Shown one piece after another: positions 8,237 to 17,970 of a stretch of 64,000 bases of DNA (position 1 is its first letter; each line of letters opens with the position of its first letter). Made by a program: the position numbers and the translations under genes. The notes beneath the pieces are model-generated. The model saw only the letters and a list, made by a program, of their open reading frames with translations. It was not told the origin of the DNA and ran no database searches. Origin of the DNA: CBDEGU01 sp965238045 (GTDB lineage: Bacteria > Acidobacteriota > Terriglobia > Bryobacterales > UBA6623); the NCBI GenBank assembly GCA_965238045.1, contig CBDEGU010000010.1, positions 186,001 to 250,000 on the forward strand, written 5' to 3'.

Positions 8237-9471
8237 CATTCGCCATGGGTCACTCCTCGGAACTGGGGCGCCGCCGGCGCGGCGCCCCGATTTCTCGGCG
8301 CGGTTTTCTCACGGCGGCTCTGGCGCTTGGAGTCGGCTGCTCTGGGGCCGGATCGTGGCCGCATTCCGGCGATGCTTTCACCGCTCAGGAGGAGGGACTG
8401 CGAAACGCGGCCCGCTACCTCTGGAGACGCCAGGACGATGACGGCGGCTGGCACAGCTCCCGCTATGGCTTGCTTCGATCGGGTCAGTCACTGACGCCTT
8501 TCGTGCTGGATGCGCTGTTGCGGATTCCATCCAATCTACAGTACCCGCGGGATGAGCAGCGGACCAAGGCGCTGGCATTTCTTACACGGCATACGGATGA
8601 GGGCGGAGCGGTGGGCCGCGCCGATCCGGCGATTATCGACTACCCGAACTACGCCACGGCTCTGACGCTTCAGGTCTTGTTGCGCATGCCGATGCCTTAC
8701 CGCTTGCTCAACATTCAGCCGATGACCGGCTACCTTATAAGCCAGCAGTTCACCGAACAGAACGGATGGCCCCGTGAGCATCCGGCCTATGGCGGGTGGG
8801 GCATGGGTGGTGATGTTCGCACCTACCCGCACGCGGGTCATGTGGATATTTCGATGACCCGGTACGTGCTGCAAGCGCTGGCCACGACGGGCTTTCCGCC
8901 GGATAGTCCGATTTTTGAGAGGGCCCGGGTTTTCGTCGAACGCTGCCAGAACTACGACTCCGAGCAGCCAGACCTGCTGGACGGGAGCTTCTTTTTTTCA
9001 CCCGTTGTCGTCGAGAAGAACAAGGCTGGCAGCGAGGGCGAGCTGTACCGCGGCTACGGGACGACGACGGCGGACGGGATTCTGTGTTTGCGCGCTCTTA
9101 GCGCCGCTCCCTCAGAGCCCCGCTTGCAGGCGGCGCTTCGATGGTTGAAGGTGCATCATCGCTCTGATCAGGCGCCGGGATTCGAGGAACAGCCGCATAA
9201 GCGCTGGGCTCAGGGATTGCGCTACTACTACGCAGCGGCTAGCAGCGAAGTCTTTGGCGGAGCAGGCCGCATCCAGGGCCAGTCTCTGGCTCGGGCCATG
9301 CTCGAGTTGCAGCGTCCGGACGGAAGCTGGGCGAACCCGGAAGACATCGTCAAGGAAGACGACCCGCTGATCGCGACGCCGTTCGCCGTGCGGACCTTGC
9401 TGAGTGTGGGACCGGATGAGACGGGGCCGGTGACGCAAATCATGCAGGCGGCAAACCGGAAGAGCGGATGA
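8233..9471 (+). CDS. Tat-exported prenyltransferase/squalene-oxidase-repeat (alpha/alpha toroid) protein B
   Basis: 412 residues from the ATG at 8233, which overlaps the previous stop by four bases; an in-frame ATG at 8245 is an alternative. The N terminus carries a Tat signal (PISRRGFLTAALALGVGC); the Cys could suggest a lipoprotein but the lipobox is imperfect. QW-like turns are RRQDDDGGWHSS near residue 60 and LQRPDGSWANPE near 360. Between them a conserved-looking HPAYGGWGMGG and GYGTTTADGILCLRAL are typical of toroid proteins. No DxDD motif is seen. Together with the preceding gene it forms a two-gene unit of distantly related exported toroids; the substrate is unknown. It could be a scaffold or peptide/terpenoid binder rather than an enzyme. 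Confidence 0.75.
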   Translation: MTFAMGHSSELGRRRRGAPISRRGFLTAALALGVGCSGAGSWPHSGDAFTAQEEGLRNAARYLWRRQDDDGGWHSSRYGLLRSGQSLTPFVLDALLRIPSNLQYPRDEQRTKALAFLTRHTDEGGAVGRADPAIIDYPNYATALTLQVLLRMPMPYRLLNIQPMTGYLISQQFTEQNGWPREHPAYGGWGMGGDVRTYPHAGHVDISMTRYVLQALATTGFPPDSPIFERARVFVERCQNYDSEQPDLLDGSFFFSPVVVEKNKAGSEGELYRGYGTTTADGILCLRALSAAPSEPRLQAALRWLKVHHRSDQAPGFEEQPHKRWAQGLRYYYAAASSEVFGGAGRIQGQSLARAMLELQRPDGSWANPEDIVKEDDPLIATPFAVRTLLSVGPDETGPVTQIMQAANRKSG

Positions 9472-9735
9472 TGAGCTAACGGAGGTTCGCGAAGCGACTC
9501 TCTCGATGGTGGCAGTGACGCGGCCCAAGCTGTGCATCCGGAGCCGTCATGGCCATCTGGATCTGCTAGATCGTCCAAAAACGCCTCTCGTTCGTCTTTA
9601 CTAGTCAGACGCCGAAGCGTACTGCGCCCGGAGCGGACCGTGCGACAATGAGCAACAGGCCGCCATGGATTGGGGTTCGGGCCCGGCCACGCGCCGCTGG
9701 GCATGGCCAGCCCGGCGTAAGGGCCTGAAAAGAAA

Positions 9736-9764
9736 TTGCTTGCCCAAAACACCTGGGCTATGAT
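9736..9764 (+). promoter_or_regulatory. Sigma70-like promoter upstream of the lytic transglycosylase
   Basis: TTGCTT at 9736-9741 and TATGAT at 9759-9764 are separated by exactly 17 bases. The -10 box abuts the ATG at 9765, so a transcript from here would start near 9771. The in-frame ATG at 9774 would then be almost leaderless. Confidence 0.5.
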
Positions 9765-10532
9765 ATGTTTTGGATGATACACGCGGTATTCTTAGTCCTT
9801 GTCCTCGGGACGCCATGGATTGCCACAGCGGCTTCCATAGCGGCCCGGCCGGACCAGCAGCGGCGAGCGAGCCATGCACGGGCCGGAGAGACAGGCAAGA
9901 GTTCGTATTTGCGGCGTTACGAAGTTCGGACCGATGCCCGGTCGGGGAGATTGATTCGCACCCTGGCCAAGGTAAGGGGCAGCAGAAGGGCTTCGGACGG
10001 GCCGGCCAAAGGGCCGGGGAATGAGATAGCACAACGTCAGAGGGTTCGATCCAGGCCGGTGGATATCGATTTCCTGGCTCGGCAAGCTGGCGAGCGTCAC
10101 AACGTGGATCCCAAGCTGATCCAGGCTGTGATGCGGCAGGAAAGTAACTACGACGTTTTCGCGGTGTCCCCGAAAGGGGCCCGCGGACTGATGCAGTTGA
10201 TGCCCGGAACCGCGTTACGGTTCGGGGTAAAGGACATTTTCGATCCCGCCGAGAATGTTGATGGTGGAGCAAAATATCTCCGCCACCTCTTGGAAAGATA
10301 TGACCATGATGCTTCACTGGCCCTGGCGGCATACAACGCCGGCGAGGGAGCGGTCGATCGCTACGGAGGAATTCCTCCCTACGCGGAAACGGCCGATTAT
10401 GTGGAGAGAATTCGTGCGTGGTATGGGTCCAAGAGCGATTTCGTTTCAGATGACCAGGCGATGAACGCCGTACGGCCGAGGGTAACCGCCCGCCGCTACG
10501 GATCAGAGCTGGTTGTTTTTGAAATGGAATAG
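9765..10532 (+). CDS. Lytic transglycosylase, SLT (goose-lysozyme-like) domain
   Basis: 255 residues. It cleaves peptidoglycan glycan strands in the periplasm. A signal peptide (MIHAVFLVLVLGTPWIATAA from the second Met) and a basic linker precede the SLT domain at about 105-225. Family motifs are RQESNYD with catalytic Glu at about 126, KGARGLMQLMPGTA, FDPAENVDGGAKYLRHLL and LALAAYNAGEGAVDRYGGIPP. Starts at 9765 or 9774 are both possible; a promoter-like sequence ends at 9764 and favours the second. The gene ends directly against the next start (stop 10530-10532, TTG at 10533), so it forms an operon with an amidase that acts on the same polymer. Confidence 0.93.
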   Translation: MFWMIHAVFLVLVLGTPWIATAASIAARPDQQRRASHARAGETGKSSYLRRYEVRTDARSGRLIRTLAKVRGSRRASDGPAKGPGNEIAQRQRVRSRPVDIDFLARQAGERHNVDPKLIQAVMRQESNYDVFAVSPKGARGLMQLMPGTALRFGVKDIFDPAENVDGGAKYLRHLLERYDHDASLALAAYNAGEGAVDRYGGIPPYAETADYVERIRAWYGSKSDFVSDDQAMNAVRPRVTARRYGSELVVFEME

Positions 10533-12764
10533 TTGCAGAGCTGGGTAATGCCCTTGTTTCAGCAGCTATGCCGGGGCCTCGGGCTTCCGGTCGCGGGAAG
10601 TCTGCTTCTTGTGGCGATGGCCGTCCCTCGTTCGCTGGAGGGCGCCAAGGTCACCGGAGGCAGCGTCGCCGACGTGTATTCCCGGGCGTCTCTTCTCCAT
10701 GAAGATCTGCGCGCGGTTCCCGCGTATGAGTTGGGAGCGAAGCAGTATCAGCTCGTCGTGGATGCTTTTGAGAAGGTTCGAGCGAAAGGCCCGACTCGGG
10801 CTCACTGGGGTGAGAGCCTACTCAAGATCGGACAGCTCTATCGCGAGATGGAGCGCAAGTTCGAAAGACCGGCCTATCGAGAGAAGGCGCTTGACGCTCT
10901 GCGGGAGCTGGCCTCGGGGGCCGCTTCGGAAACGGCTCTGGGAACGCTGCGAGGCCAAGCGATCCAAACGATCCGAGACATGGGCGGCGCGGTGCCGGCC
11001 AGGGTTGCCGGCGATTCGGCGAAGGATGCGAGCGATGGGCCGACGCTGGTGAAAGCGCCTTCGGCCGGCGGAGCGAAACGCGCCGGCGTGGTCTCCATTC
11101 GGCGCATTCGTCACTGGTCCCATCCTGACTACACACGCGTGGTGATCGAGCTGGATGACCGCATTGATTTTCGCTACGACCGGATTCCCGCGCCCGAGCG
11201 GATCTACTTCGATTTCCTTGGGTCGCGCCTCGGCCCGACGATGACCCGGGTTTCGACGACCGAGGTCAACGATCCTCTGCTGAAGTCCATTCGTGTGGGG
11301 CAGAACCGGCGCAATGTAGCCCGGGTCGTGCTCGACCTCGAATCGCGGGTGTATTCCAGCAGTTCGTGGTTGTCGAATCCAGCCCGGCTGGTCGTGGAGT
11401 TGCGGTCGAAACCACGAGAACTTCTTGCCGCGGAGCGGAAGCCGGCCGGCAAGCCGGAGCCGCCCTTGCTGGCCTCGGTGGCCTCCTACCCGGTCACCCA
11501 TGTGGACGGACGCATGGCCCCGCGGTCTTTCGCGGAAAGCCTGGCCGGAGGTCTTCGCATCGAAGACCCAGCAAGCAGGACCACCGAAACGCTGCCGGCC
11601 GAACATTCGCCCGGCATAGCGATGCCTGTTGTGAGATCGGAGGGGATGGATCCACCCTCCAGCGAGGTTGCCGACTCGGAAGGCGCGCCCGTCCCCCCGG
11701 CGCGGGTCATAGAGAGATACCGGCCTCGACCGACCAATCTCGAGGCTCCTTCCGAGACGGCGGCACTAGCACTGCATGGACCGGCAATCGATGCCGTTGG
11801 CGACGCGCCCGAGGTGGGCGTGGTCACCCTTGCCGGGCTGCCCTATGGGTTCGAACCCGGCACGATCCGGCCGCCTGTAGAGCCCCCGCCCGCCGAACCC
11901 GTGCTCATGGCGAAGCTGGAGCCGCCGCCGCTGCCGCATGAAATTCTCCGCGATCCGAAACCCTCGCCGCTGAGGAAACTCGATCCGCCGCGAGCGGCCA
12001 AGGCGACAAGCCTCGGCAAGCGGAGTCTGATCCGCGCGCTGGGACTCAAGCTGGGCCGGGTGGTGATCGATGCGGGCCATGGGGGCCACGACACGGGCAC
12101 GGTAGGCAAGGGAGGACTGCGCGAGAATGATCTGGTCAACGACATCGCCCAGATCCTCGGTCGGTTGATCGAAGAGCGCCTCGGCAGTGAGGTGATCTAC
12201 ACACGGACAGACGACCGCTTCGTTGGATTGCGGGAGCGCACGAGGTTCGCCAACGTCCGCAAGGCGGATCTATTCCTTTCGATTCACGCCAACTCGGCGC
12301 GCCAGAGAAACGTCAACGGCATCGAAACCTACTATCTCAACTTTACGACCGATTCCTGGGCGATGGCAGTGGCCGCGAGAGAAAACGCCGCATCGGAGCG
12401 TTCGATCCACGAGTTGCGCGACTTGGTGTCCAAGATCGCCCTGCAAGAGAAGATTGACGAGTCGCGCGAACTGGCGGCGAAGGTTCAGTCGGCCCTCTAT
12501 CGAGGTCTCTCGAAGCACACGAAGGGCTTGCGAAATCGCGGCGTACGCAAAGCGCCGCTGATGGTGCTGATCGGGGCGGAGATGCCGGCGGTGCTCGTGG
12601 AAATCGGATTTCTCAGCAACCTCGCCAACGAAAAACGTCTCAAGACCAGCGCCTACCGCCAAAAGATCGCCGAGAACCTGTATAAGGGAATCGCCGCCTA
12701 TGCTGAAACCCTCAGCGCGACCCCGATGCAGCTGAGTCAGAAGGGTCCTGGGTCGGGCAAGTAA
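10533..12764 (+). CDS. N-acetylmuramoyl-L-alanine amidase with AMIN domain (AmiC-type)
   Basis: 743 residues from a TTG that abuts the previous stop; an in-frame ATG at 10548 is an alternative start. The layout is a signal-like hydrophobic N terminus, a helical region (about 50-160), an AMIN domain (about 190-295, from SIRRIRHWSHPDYTRVVIEL) for envelope localisation, a long Pro-rich linker (about 300-500), and an Amidase_3 catalytic domain (about 508-735). Zinc ligands are His516 in DAGHGGHD, Glu531 in LRENDL and His585 in SIHANS; catalytic Glu690 lies in LVEIGFLSN. It removes peptide stems from peptidoglycan, probably at division. The unusually long linker (the family is often 400-450 residues) may span the periplasm. 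It is co-transcribed with the lytic transglycosylase. Confidence 0.93.
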   Translation: MQSWVMPLFQQLCRGLGLPVAGSLLLVAMAVPRSLEGAKVTGGSVADVYSRASLLHEDLRAVPAYELGAKQYQLVVDAFEKVRAKGPTRAHWGESLLKIGQLYREMERKFERPAYREKALDALRELASGAASETALGTLRGQAIQTIRDMGGAVPARVAGDSAKDASDGPTLVKAPSAGGAKRAGVVSIRRIRHWSHPDYTRVVIELDDRIDFRYDRIPAPERIYFDFLGSRLGPTMTRVSTTEVNDPLLKSIRVGQNRRNVARVVLDLESRVYSSSSWLSNPARLVVELRSKPRELLAAERKPAGKPEPPLLASVASYPVTHVDGRMAPRSFAESLAGGLRIEDPASRTTETLPAEHSPGIAMPVVRSEGMDPPSSEVADSEGAPVPPARVIERYRPRPTNLEAPSETAALALHGPAIDAVGDAPEVGVVTLAGLPYGFEPGTIRPPVEPPPAEPVLMAKLEPPPLPHEILRDPKPSPLRKLDPPRAAKATSLGKRSLIRALGLKLGRVVIDAGHGGHDTGTVGKGGLRENDLVNDIAQILGRLIEERLGSEVIYTRTDDRFVGLRERTRFANVRKADLFLSIHANSARQRNVNGIETYYLNFTTDSWAMAVAARENAASERSIHELRDLVSKIALQEKIDESRELAAKVQSALYRGLSKHTKGLRNRGVRKAPLMVLIGAEMPAVLVEIGFLSNLANEKRLKTSAYRQKIAENLYKGIAAYAETLSATPMQLSQKGPGSGK

Positions 12765-12827
12765 GCCAGGCTGCCGGCTCGCTTTTCTCCCGTTTCCCTT
12801 CGGTTTCCCTCTGGCACGTAATACGCG

Positions 12828-14735
12828 CTAACTGCCCGATTCCCAGCGCAGACCGATGCGCAGCAGCCGGGGGTTGCCAATGGTGGGAGTGGGGACGAAG
12901 CCCACCAGAAAGGTCCGGTCGAAGAGGTTTTCCACAGCCAGTTGGGCGGAGACGCCTTGCCCCAGCCGCCGCTTCACCATCAACTGGACCGTGGCGAAGC
13001 CGGGCAGCAGAAAACGATTGAGATCGTCTTCAAATTGGGAGTCGTAGGAGCGTACGCCTGCGCTCCACAGCATCTTGCCCGACGAATAGAGCAACTGAAA
13101 AGAACCCTGGTGCCGAGGCACTTGCGGCATCCAGGCATTGTTGAGCTGGGAGTCGGCGAACAGATAGGCAGCCTCGGTTCGCAATGGGCCCAGCATCTTC
13201 TGGACATTGACCTCGAAGCCGCGCGCCTTTCCCGAGCCCAGGTTCCGCCGCTGCCGCAGCGGGGCCGGGTCCAGACGGAGCGTGGCGTTGCCGATCAGGT
13301 CGTCGACCGATTGCCAGAACAGTGTCACGCGGAAAAGCACGCTGGGCCGTCGCCAGTCCATGCCTGCTTCCCCTCCGATGGCGGTCTCGGGTTCGAGCGC
13401 GGTATTGTTCAGCGTGGTGACGTTGCCGACGCGAAACTGGCGAAAGAATTCATTGAGCGTCGGCGCGCGGAAACTGCGATAGATCGACGCCCGCCAGCGG
13501 CGCGGTCCGTCGGAGACGCTGATGCCGGCGCGAGGGCTCCAGAAACTATTGCCGCGGTCGGTGAAGTCGTGCCGCAGGCCGCCGTAGATACGCGCCCGGC
13601 CGCCGATCCCGGCATCGGTCTGGACGAATGTGCCCTGCTGCCAGAGGGTGCCTCCGGGTCTGCGCTGAAAACCGTTGAAGACGACGGTGTCGCGGCTGAG
13701 GCCTTCCGCGCGGTGGGTATCCACACCAGCCATCAGGTTCCATGCTCGCGAAGAGCGGTTCCAGACCAGCGAGCCTCCGGTATCCTCGGAAGTCACTTTT
13801 TGCAGCAGAACAAGGTTTTCGGCATCCCGTGCGTCGCTGACCGCCGAGAAGGTGCTGCGCAGCACTCCGCGCGAGTGGTAGAGGGTAGCGGAAAGACTGT
13901 CGCGCTGATAGTGGACTCCGGCGGTTCCCACGGAACTGGAATTCTCACGAAGCGACGTTCCGTTCTGGCGCCGTTCCGTCAAGATATTCGACCGGAAGGT
14001 GGTGTGGTCGCGGTCGCGAAACAGATCCAGCCGGAGATCGCCAACGACGAAATCGACATCGGCCTCGCGGTCCACGATGCCGCGATCTTGTTCTGACACC
14101 ACGAAATAGCCGTCGGAGCGAAAGGCGCGGACTGAGCCGGCAACGCCGAGCTTGCCGAAAAGATCGCTGTAGCCGCCGCGCACGTCGGCGATGCCGGCGT
14201 CGCCGGTCTCGAAGGCGCTGCTGAAGTGGCGTGCAGAGGGCGCGGGGGTGAGCAGCGACACGACACCGCCCATGGCGCGATCTCCGAAGGCGCTGGTCGA
14301 GGCGCCGCGAGAGACTTCGACCGATTCGATGGCGTCGGGATTCACTCGCGACCAGTAGACCCATCCGCCAAAGGGATCGTTCAGCGGTAGTCCGTCGTAG
14401 AGAACGAGCGTGCGGCTGGCGGCGCTGCTGCCGAGCCCTCGCAGCGATATCCCCTGGCTGGTGGGATGAGCGGCCAGAGACGACGAACGGCGAAAGAGAG
14501 TGAATCCTGGAATATCGCGCAGACGGTCATCGATATTGACGCCAGTACGGCTATCGAGCGAATCCGTACTGAATTCGGTGATGTAAGCCGTCGTGGGAGA
14601 TTCCAGCTTGCCCCACACCGTGATCGTGGTTTTCAAGGGCTCGACTTCGAGATCGGTGTTGGGCCCGCTGCTTTTCGATTGCGGCCAGAGCACGAGCGGA
14701 AATAGAACAATGATGGCGGGAAGGATCCATTGCAT
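12828..14735 (-). CDS. TonB-dependent outer-membrane receptor
   Basis: 635 residues. A signal peptide (residues 1-18) precedes a possible TonB box (TTITVWGK, about 36-43). The plug domain (about 50-165) shows DRLRDIPGFTLFRRSS, GISLRGLGSSAASRTLVLYDGLPLND and the plug end ESVEVSRGASTSAFGDRAMGGVV. The remainder is a beta barrel ending FDRTFLVGFVPTPTIGNPRLLRIGLRW, typical of the last strand. Such receptors import siderophores, cobalamin or glycans with TonB-ExbBD energy. No carboxypeptidase-like N-terminal extension is present, unlike many acidobacterial receptors, and no substrate-specific neighbours are seen, so the ligand is unknown. Confidence 0.93.
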   Translation of the reverse strand: MQWILPAIIVLFPLVLWPQSKSSGPNTDLEVEPLKTTITVWGKLESPTTAYITEFSTDSLDSRTGVNIDDRLRDIPGFTLFRRSSSLAAHPTSQGISLRGLGSSAASRTLVLYDGLPLNDPFGGWVYWSRVNPDAIESVEVSRGASTSAFGDRAMGGVVSLLTPAPSARHFSSAFETGDAGIADVRGGYSDLFGKLGVAGSVRAFRSDGYFVVSEQDRGIVDREADVDFVVGDLRLDLFRDRDHTTFRSNILTERRQNGTSLRENSSSVGTAGVHYQRDSLSATLYHSRGVLRSTFSAVSDARDAENLVLLQKVTSEDTGGSLVWNRSSRAWNLMAGVDTHRAEGLSRDTVVFNGFQRRPGGTLWQQGTFVQTDAGIGGRARIYGGLRHDFTDRGNSFWSPRAGISVSDGPRRWRASIYRSFRAPTLNEFFRQFRVGNVTTLNNTALEPETAIGGEAGMDWRRPSVLFRVTLFWQSVDDLIGNATLRLDPAPLRQRRNLGSGKARGFEVNVQKMLGPLRTEAAYLFADSQLNNAWMPQVPRHQGSFQLLYSSGKMLWSAGVRSYDSQFEDDLNRFLLPGFATVQLMVKRRLGQGVSAQLAVENLFDRTFLVGFVPTPTIGNPRLLRIGLRWESGS

Positions 14736-14880
14736 GATGACTGGAGGGGAGTAACGGCGCTCTCATACGATTGTATCGCGGGCGGGTGGGGGCCTGTGAC
14801 GGCCGTCGTTCGGCCCGGTGTTCGAACGCCGAGCCGCCGCCCGCCCCAGCCGGACTTCCACCACGGACTGCTAGAGTCAA

Positions 14881-17061
14881 ATGATGGTTTGGCGCGCCCT
14901 TTGGCTGATTCTTATTGCTCACTCCGCGGTGTTCGCGGCGCCGGCTGAGAAGAAGCCATTCGACATTTGGACCCTGCAGCGGATCAGTCGCGTATCCCAA
15001 CCCGAGCTTTCACCCGACGGTTCGAAGCTGGCCTTTGTGGCGGAGAAGTCCGTTCTTTTGGAGAACGACAGCGAGAAACATATCTACGTCGTCCCGGTGG
15101 AAGGCGGCGAAGCGGTCCGGCTCACCAGCGCGGGCAAGAAGAACGAAAGGCCGCGGTGGTCGCCCGACTCGCAGCGGATTGCCTTTGTGTCGGATCGCTC
15201 GGGATCTTCGCAAATTTGGTCCATGGGTGTTTCCATGGACGCCTCCAGGGTCGCCGGGGCCGAAGAGCCACGCCAGATTACCGACCTGCCGACCGGCGCT
15301 TTCGGCGTGCTGTATGGCCCCGACGGCGAAAGTCTGATCTTCATCAGCCGCGTCTTCCCCGAGTGCGGCGATGACATGGAGTGCAACCGGGAGGTCCTTG
15401 AGAGACAACGCAGTGATCCGGTCAAGGCCCGAACGTTCGACCGCCTGCTCTATCGCCACTGGGACAAGTGGGACGACCGGCGGCGCGGTCATCTGTTTTC
15501 CATCCAGCTCGAAACGGGCGAGGTCCTCGACTTGACGCCGGGCGACTACGACGTTCCGCCGTTTTCGCTCGGCGGGCCCGACGCCTACGACCTTTCGCCC
15601 GACGGCAAGGAAATCTGCTTCGCGATGCAGACCGGGAACGAGCGGGCGACCAGCACGAATACCGATCTCTTTGTCGTGTCGACCGATGGCGGCGACCCGG
15701 TGCCGATCCTCCACGAACCGGGGACGGAGACTTCCCCTGTCTACTCGAACGATGGCCGGTTCATCGCCTACCGGGCGCAGGTGCGAGCGGGTTACGAGGC
15801 GGACCGTTTTCGCCTGATGCTCTACAACCGGGTGACCGGAGAAGTGCTGAGTCTGACCGAGAATCTGGACCGCTGGGTTTTGGACCTCGCCTGGTCGCCG
15901 GATTCGACTCGCCTGTTTTTTACCGCCGAGGATCGCGGCCGCGCGCCGATCTTCACGGTGCCGGTCACGGGCGGCGGCTTGCGTACGGTGGTCTTCGGCG
16001 ACGCCCATCACGGCGATATCCAGCTCACGCCCGACGGAGGGTCGATTCTTTACACCGTCCACAGCGGCTCTCATCCAGTGGAGGTTTTTCGGGGCTTTGC
16101 CTCGGGCGGGCCGGCCGTACAACTTACACACCTCAACGACCAGATCTTTGCCGAATACGAGGTGAGTTCGTTAGAGGAAGTTACCTACAAGAGCACGGAC
16201 GGAACGACGATCAGCAGCTTTCTCGTCTTGCCGCCGAATTTTGATTTTGAACGCAAGTATCCGCTGCTGCTGCTCATTCACGGGGGGCCACAGAGTTCGT
16301 GGGGCGAGAGCTGGAGCTATCGCTGGAACCCCCAGGTGTTCGCGTCCTCGGGCTTCGTGGTGTTCCTGCCCAATCCGCGCGGTTCGACCGGGTACGGACA
16401 GGCGTTCATTGATGCGATCCATCAGGACTGGGGCGGACGTGTCTATGAGGACATCATGGCGGGCGTGGACCATATTCTGCTGCGGCCCTATATCGATTCA
16501 GAAAAACTGACCGCCGCTGGAGGATCCTATGGCGGCTACATGGTCAACTGGCTGCTGGGACACACGAACCGTTTCCGGGCGTTTGTTTCGCACGCCGGCG
16601 TGTATGATTTGCGCAGCATGTTCGGCTCGACCGAGGAACTGTGGTTTCCGATATGGGACTTCGACGGCACGCCGTGGGAGAACGGCGAGACGTACGAAGA
16701 GTGGTCGCCCAGCAACTTCGTGAACAAGTTCAAGACTCCCACGCTGGTCGTTCACGGGCAGAAAGATTACCGCGTGCCGGTAACGCAGAGCATGCAGCTC
16801 TTCACGGCGTTGCAGTTGCGAAAGGTGCCGTCGAAGTTCCTCTATTTCCCTGACGAAGGGCACTGGATTCTCAAGCCGCGCAATAGCGTGCATTGGTATC
16901 AGACGGTGACCGACTGGCTAAAGGAATGGTCCGAACGTTCTTACAAGGGTTCCACCCCGCCAGTCTATCGGCGTGTCGCGGAACCGGCCGCCGGTGATGC
17001 GAACTCCAAGAATGGAGAAAACTCCGCGGCGGGAGCGGCCAAACCGGACGGCCGCAAGTGA
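14881..17061 (+). CDS. S9 prolyl-oligopeptidase-family peptidase (acylaminoacyl-peptidase-like)
   Basis: 726 residues with a signal peptide ending FAAPA, so a periplasmic or secreted serine peptidase. The N-terminal two-thirds is a beta propeller with TolB/PD40-like repeats (PELSPDGSKLAFV, PRWSPDSQRIAFVSDRSG, AYDLSPDGKEICFAM, DLAWSPDSTRLFFTAED). The C-terminal alpha/beta hydrolase domain holds the triad: Ser549 in GGSYGGYM, Asp629 in GQKDYRVP and His661 in DEGHW. HGGPQSSWG supplies the oxyanion region. It cleaves short peptides, often N-acylated. The C-terminal tail is Ala/Ser-rich. An SDR gene follows 100 bases downstream on the same strand. Confidence 0.94.
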   Translation: MMVWRALWLILIAHSAVFAAPAEKKPFDIWTLQRISRVSQPELSPDGSKLAFVAEKSVLLENDSEKHIYVVPVEGGEAVRLTSAGKKNERPRWSPDSQRIAFVSDRSGSSQIWSMGVSMDASRVAGAEEPRQITDLPTGAFGVLYGPDGESLIFISRVFPECGDDMECNREVLERQRSDPVKARTFDRLLYRHWDKWDDRRRGHLFSIQLETGEVLDLTPGDYDVPPFSLGGPDAYDLSPDGKEICFAMQTGNERATSTNTDLFVVSTDGGDPVPILHEPGTETSPVYSNDGRFIAYRAQVRAGYEADRFRLMLYNRVTGEVLSLTENLDRWVLDLAWSPDSTRLFFTAEDRGRAPIFTVPVTGGGLRTVVFGDAHHGDIQLTPDGGSILYTVHSGSHPVEVFRGFASGGPAVQLTHLNDQIFAEYEVSSLEEVTYKSTDGTTISSFLVLPPNFDFERKYPLLLLIHGGPQSSWGESWSYRWNPQVFASSGFVVFLPNPRGSTGYGQAFIDAIHQDWGGRVYEDIMAGVDHILLRPYIDSEKLTAAGGSYGGYMVNWLLGHTNRFRAFVSHAGVYDLRSMFGSTEELWFPIWDFDGTPWENGETYEEWSPSNFVNKFKTPTLVVHGQKDYRVPVTQSMQLFTALQLRKVPSKFLYFPDEGHWILKPRNSVHWYQTVTDWLKEWSERSYKGSTPPVYRRVAEPAAGDANSKNGENSAAGAAKPDGRK

Positions 17062-17161
17062 GCTGCGATTCTGGAAACATGCAGCCGCGATTCGCTGAGA
17101 GCGCCGGCGGCCGGCAGTCGATCCCATATTTTTTCGGCGGCCGATAGCAGGAGATTCTCCC

Positions 17162-17911
17162 ATGGCGCTTCTCAACGACAAGGTCGCTTTCATTACCGGA
17201 GCGGCGGCGGGTATCGGGCGGGGTATCGCCGAGCTTTTCGCCCAAGAGGGCGCTCATGTCTATGCCCTCGACGTGGATGCGGCCGGTCTCGGCCAAGCGG
17301 CCGAGGCAATCGAGGCGGCGGGAGGCTCGGTCCGCGCGTTCGAGACCGACGTGCGCCGACCCGAGACGATCACACCCGCGGTGGAGGATGCGCTCGAACG
17401 TTTCGGCCGGATCGACATTCTTATCAACAACGCGGGCATTTTCCCGCGGCAAACCTTTGCTGAAATGACCGAGCAGGAATGGGACGCTACCCAGGACGTC
17501 AACATCAAGGGCGTGTTCCACATGACCAAGGCCGTATTGCCGTCGATGACCGCCAGCAAAGCGGGCAAGATCGTCAACATCTCGTCGGTGACCTTTCACA
17601 TCGGCTATCCGAATCTGACGCACTACGTGGCCTCGAAGGGCGCGGTGATCGGGCTGACGCGTTCGCTGTCGCGTGAAGTGAGCACGCACAACATTTACGT
17701 GAATGCCGTTACGCCCGGCGCGATTGAAACCGAGAGCGAGAAGGTCCACGCCAGCGCAGATGATATCGCGCAGATTCTTGCCGAGCAGAACATCAAACGC
17801 CGCATGGTCCCGCTCGATATCGCGCGCGTTTGCCTGTTTCTGTCCTGTGAGTGGAGCGACGGCATGTCGGGTCAGACGCTGAACGTTGACGGCGGCTGGT
17901 TCATGCACTAA
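17162..17911 (+). CDS. Short-chain dehydrogenase/reductase (FabG-like)
   Basis: 249 residues. Classical NAD(P)-dependent SDR: the cofactor motif TGAAAGIGRG is at about residues 13-22, NNAG at about 89-92, the catalytic Ser in ISSVTF and the YVASK motif at about 155-159. An Asp at the end of beta-2 (YALDVDAAG) favours NAD over NADP. AGGAGA sits nine bases before the ATG. The 59-base gap to the MlrC gene suggests co-transcription with it. Sequence alone does not separate an acyl-carrier-protein reductase from a sugar or alcohol dehydrogenase; the catabolic context favours the latter. Confidence 0.9.
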   Translation: MALLNDKVAFITGAAAGIGRGIAELFAQEGAHVYALDVDAAGLGQAAEAIEAAGGSVRAFETDVRRPETITPAVEDALERFGRIDILINNAGIFPRQTFAEMTEQEWDATQDVNIKGVFHMTKAVLPSMTASKAGKIVNISSVTFHIGYPNLTHYVASKGAVIGLTRSLSREVSTHNIYVNAVTPGAIETESEKVHASADDIAQILAEQNIKRRMVPLDIARVCLFLSCEWSDGMSGQTLNVDGGWFMH

Positions 17912-17970
17912 CCGCCACGGGCGGATCTCGGGAGCTACCGGGAGTCCCAGCCGCGGGCGCGGGAGAACAG

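Noticed and set aside
13000..14090. Plus-strand 384-residue open frame opposite the TonB receptor
   Set aside because: Antisense shadow of the receptor gene; composition and lack of motifs argue against coding.
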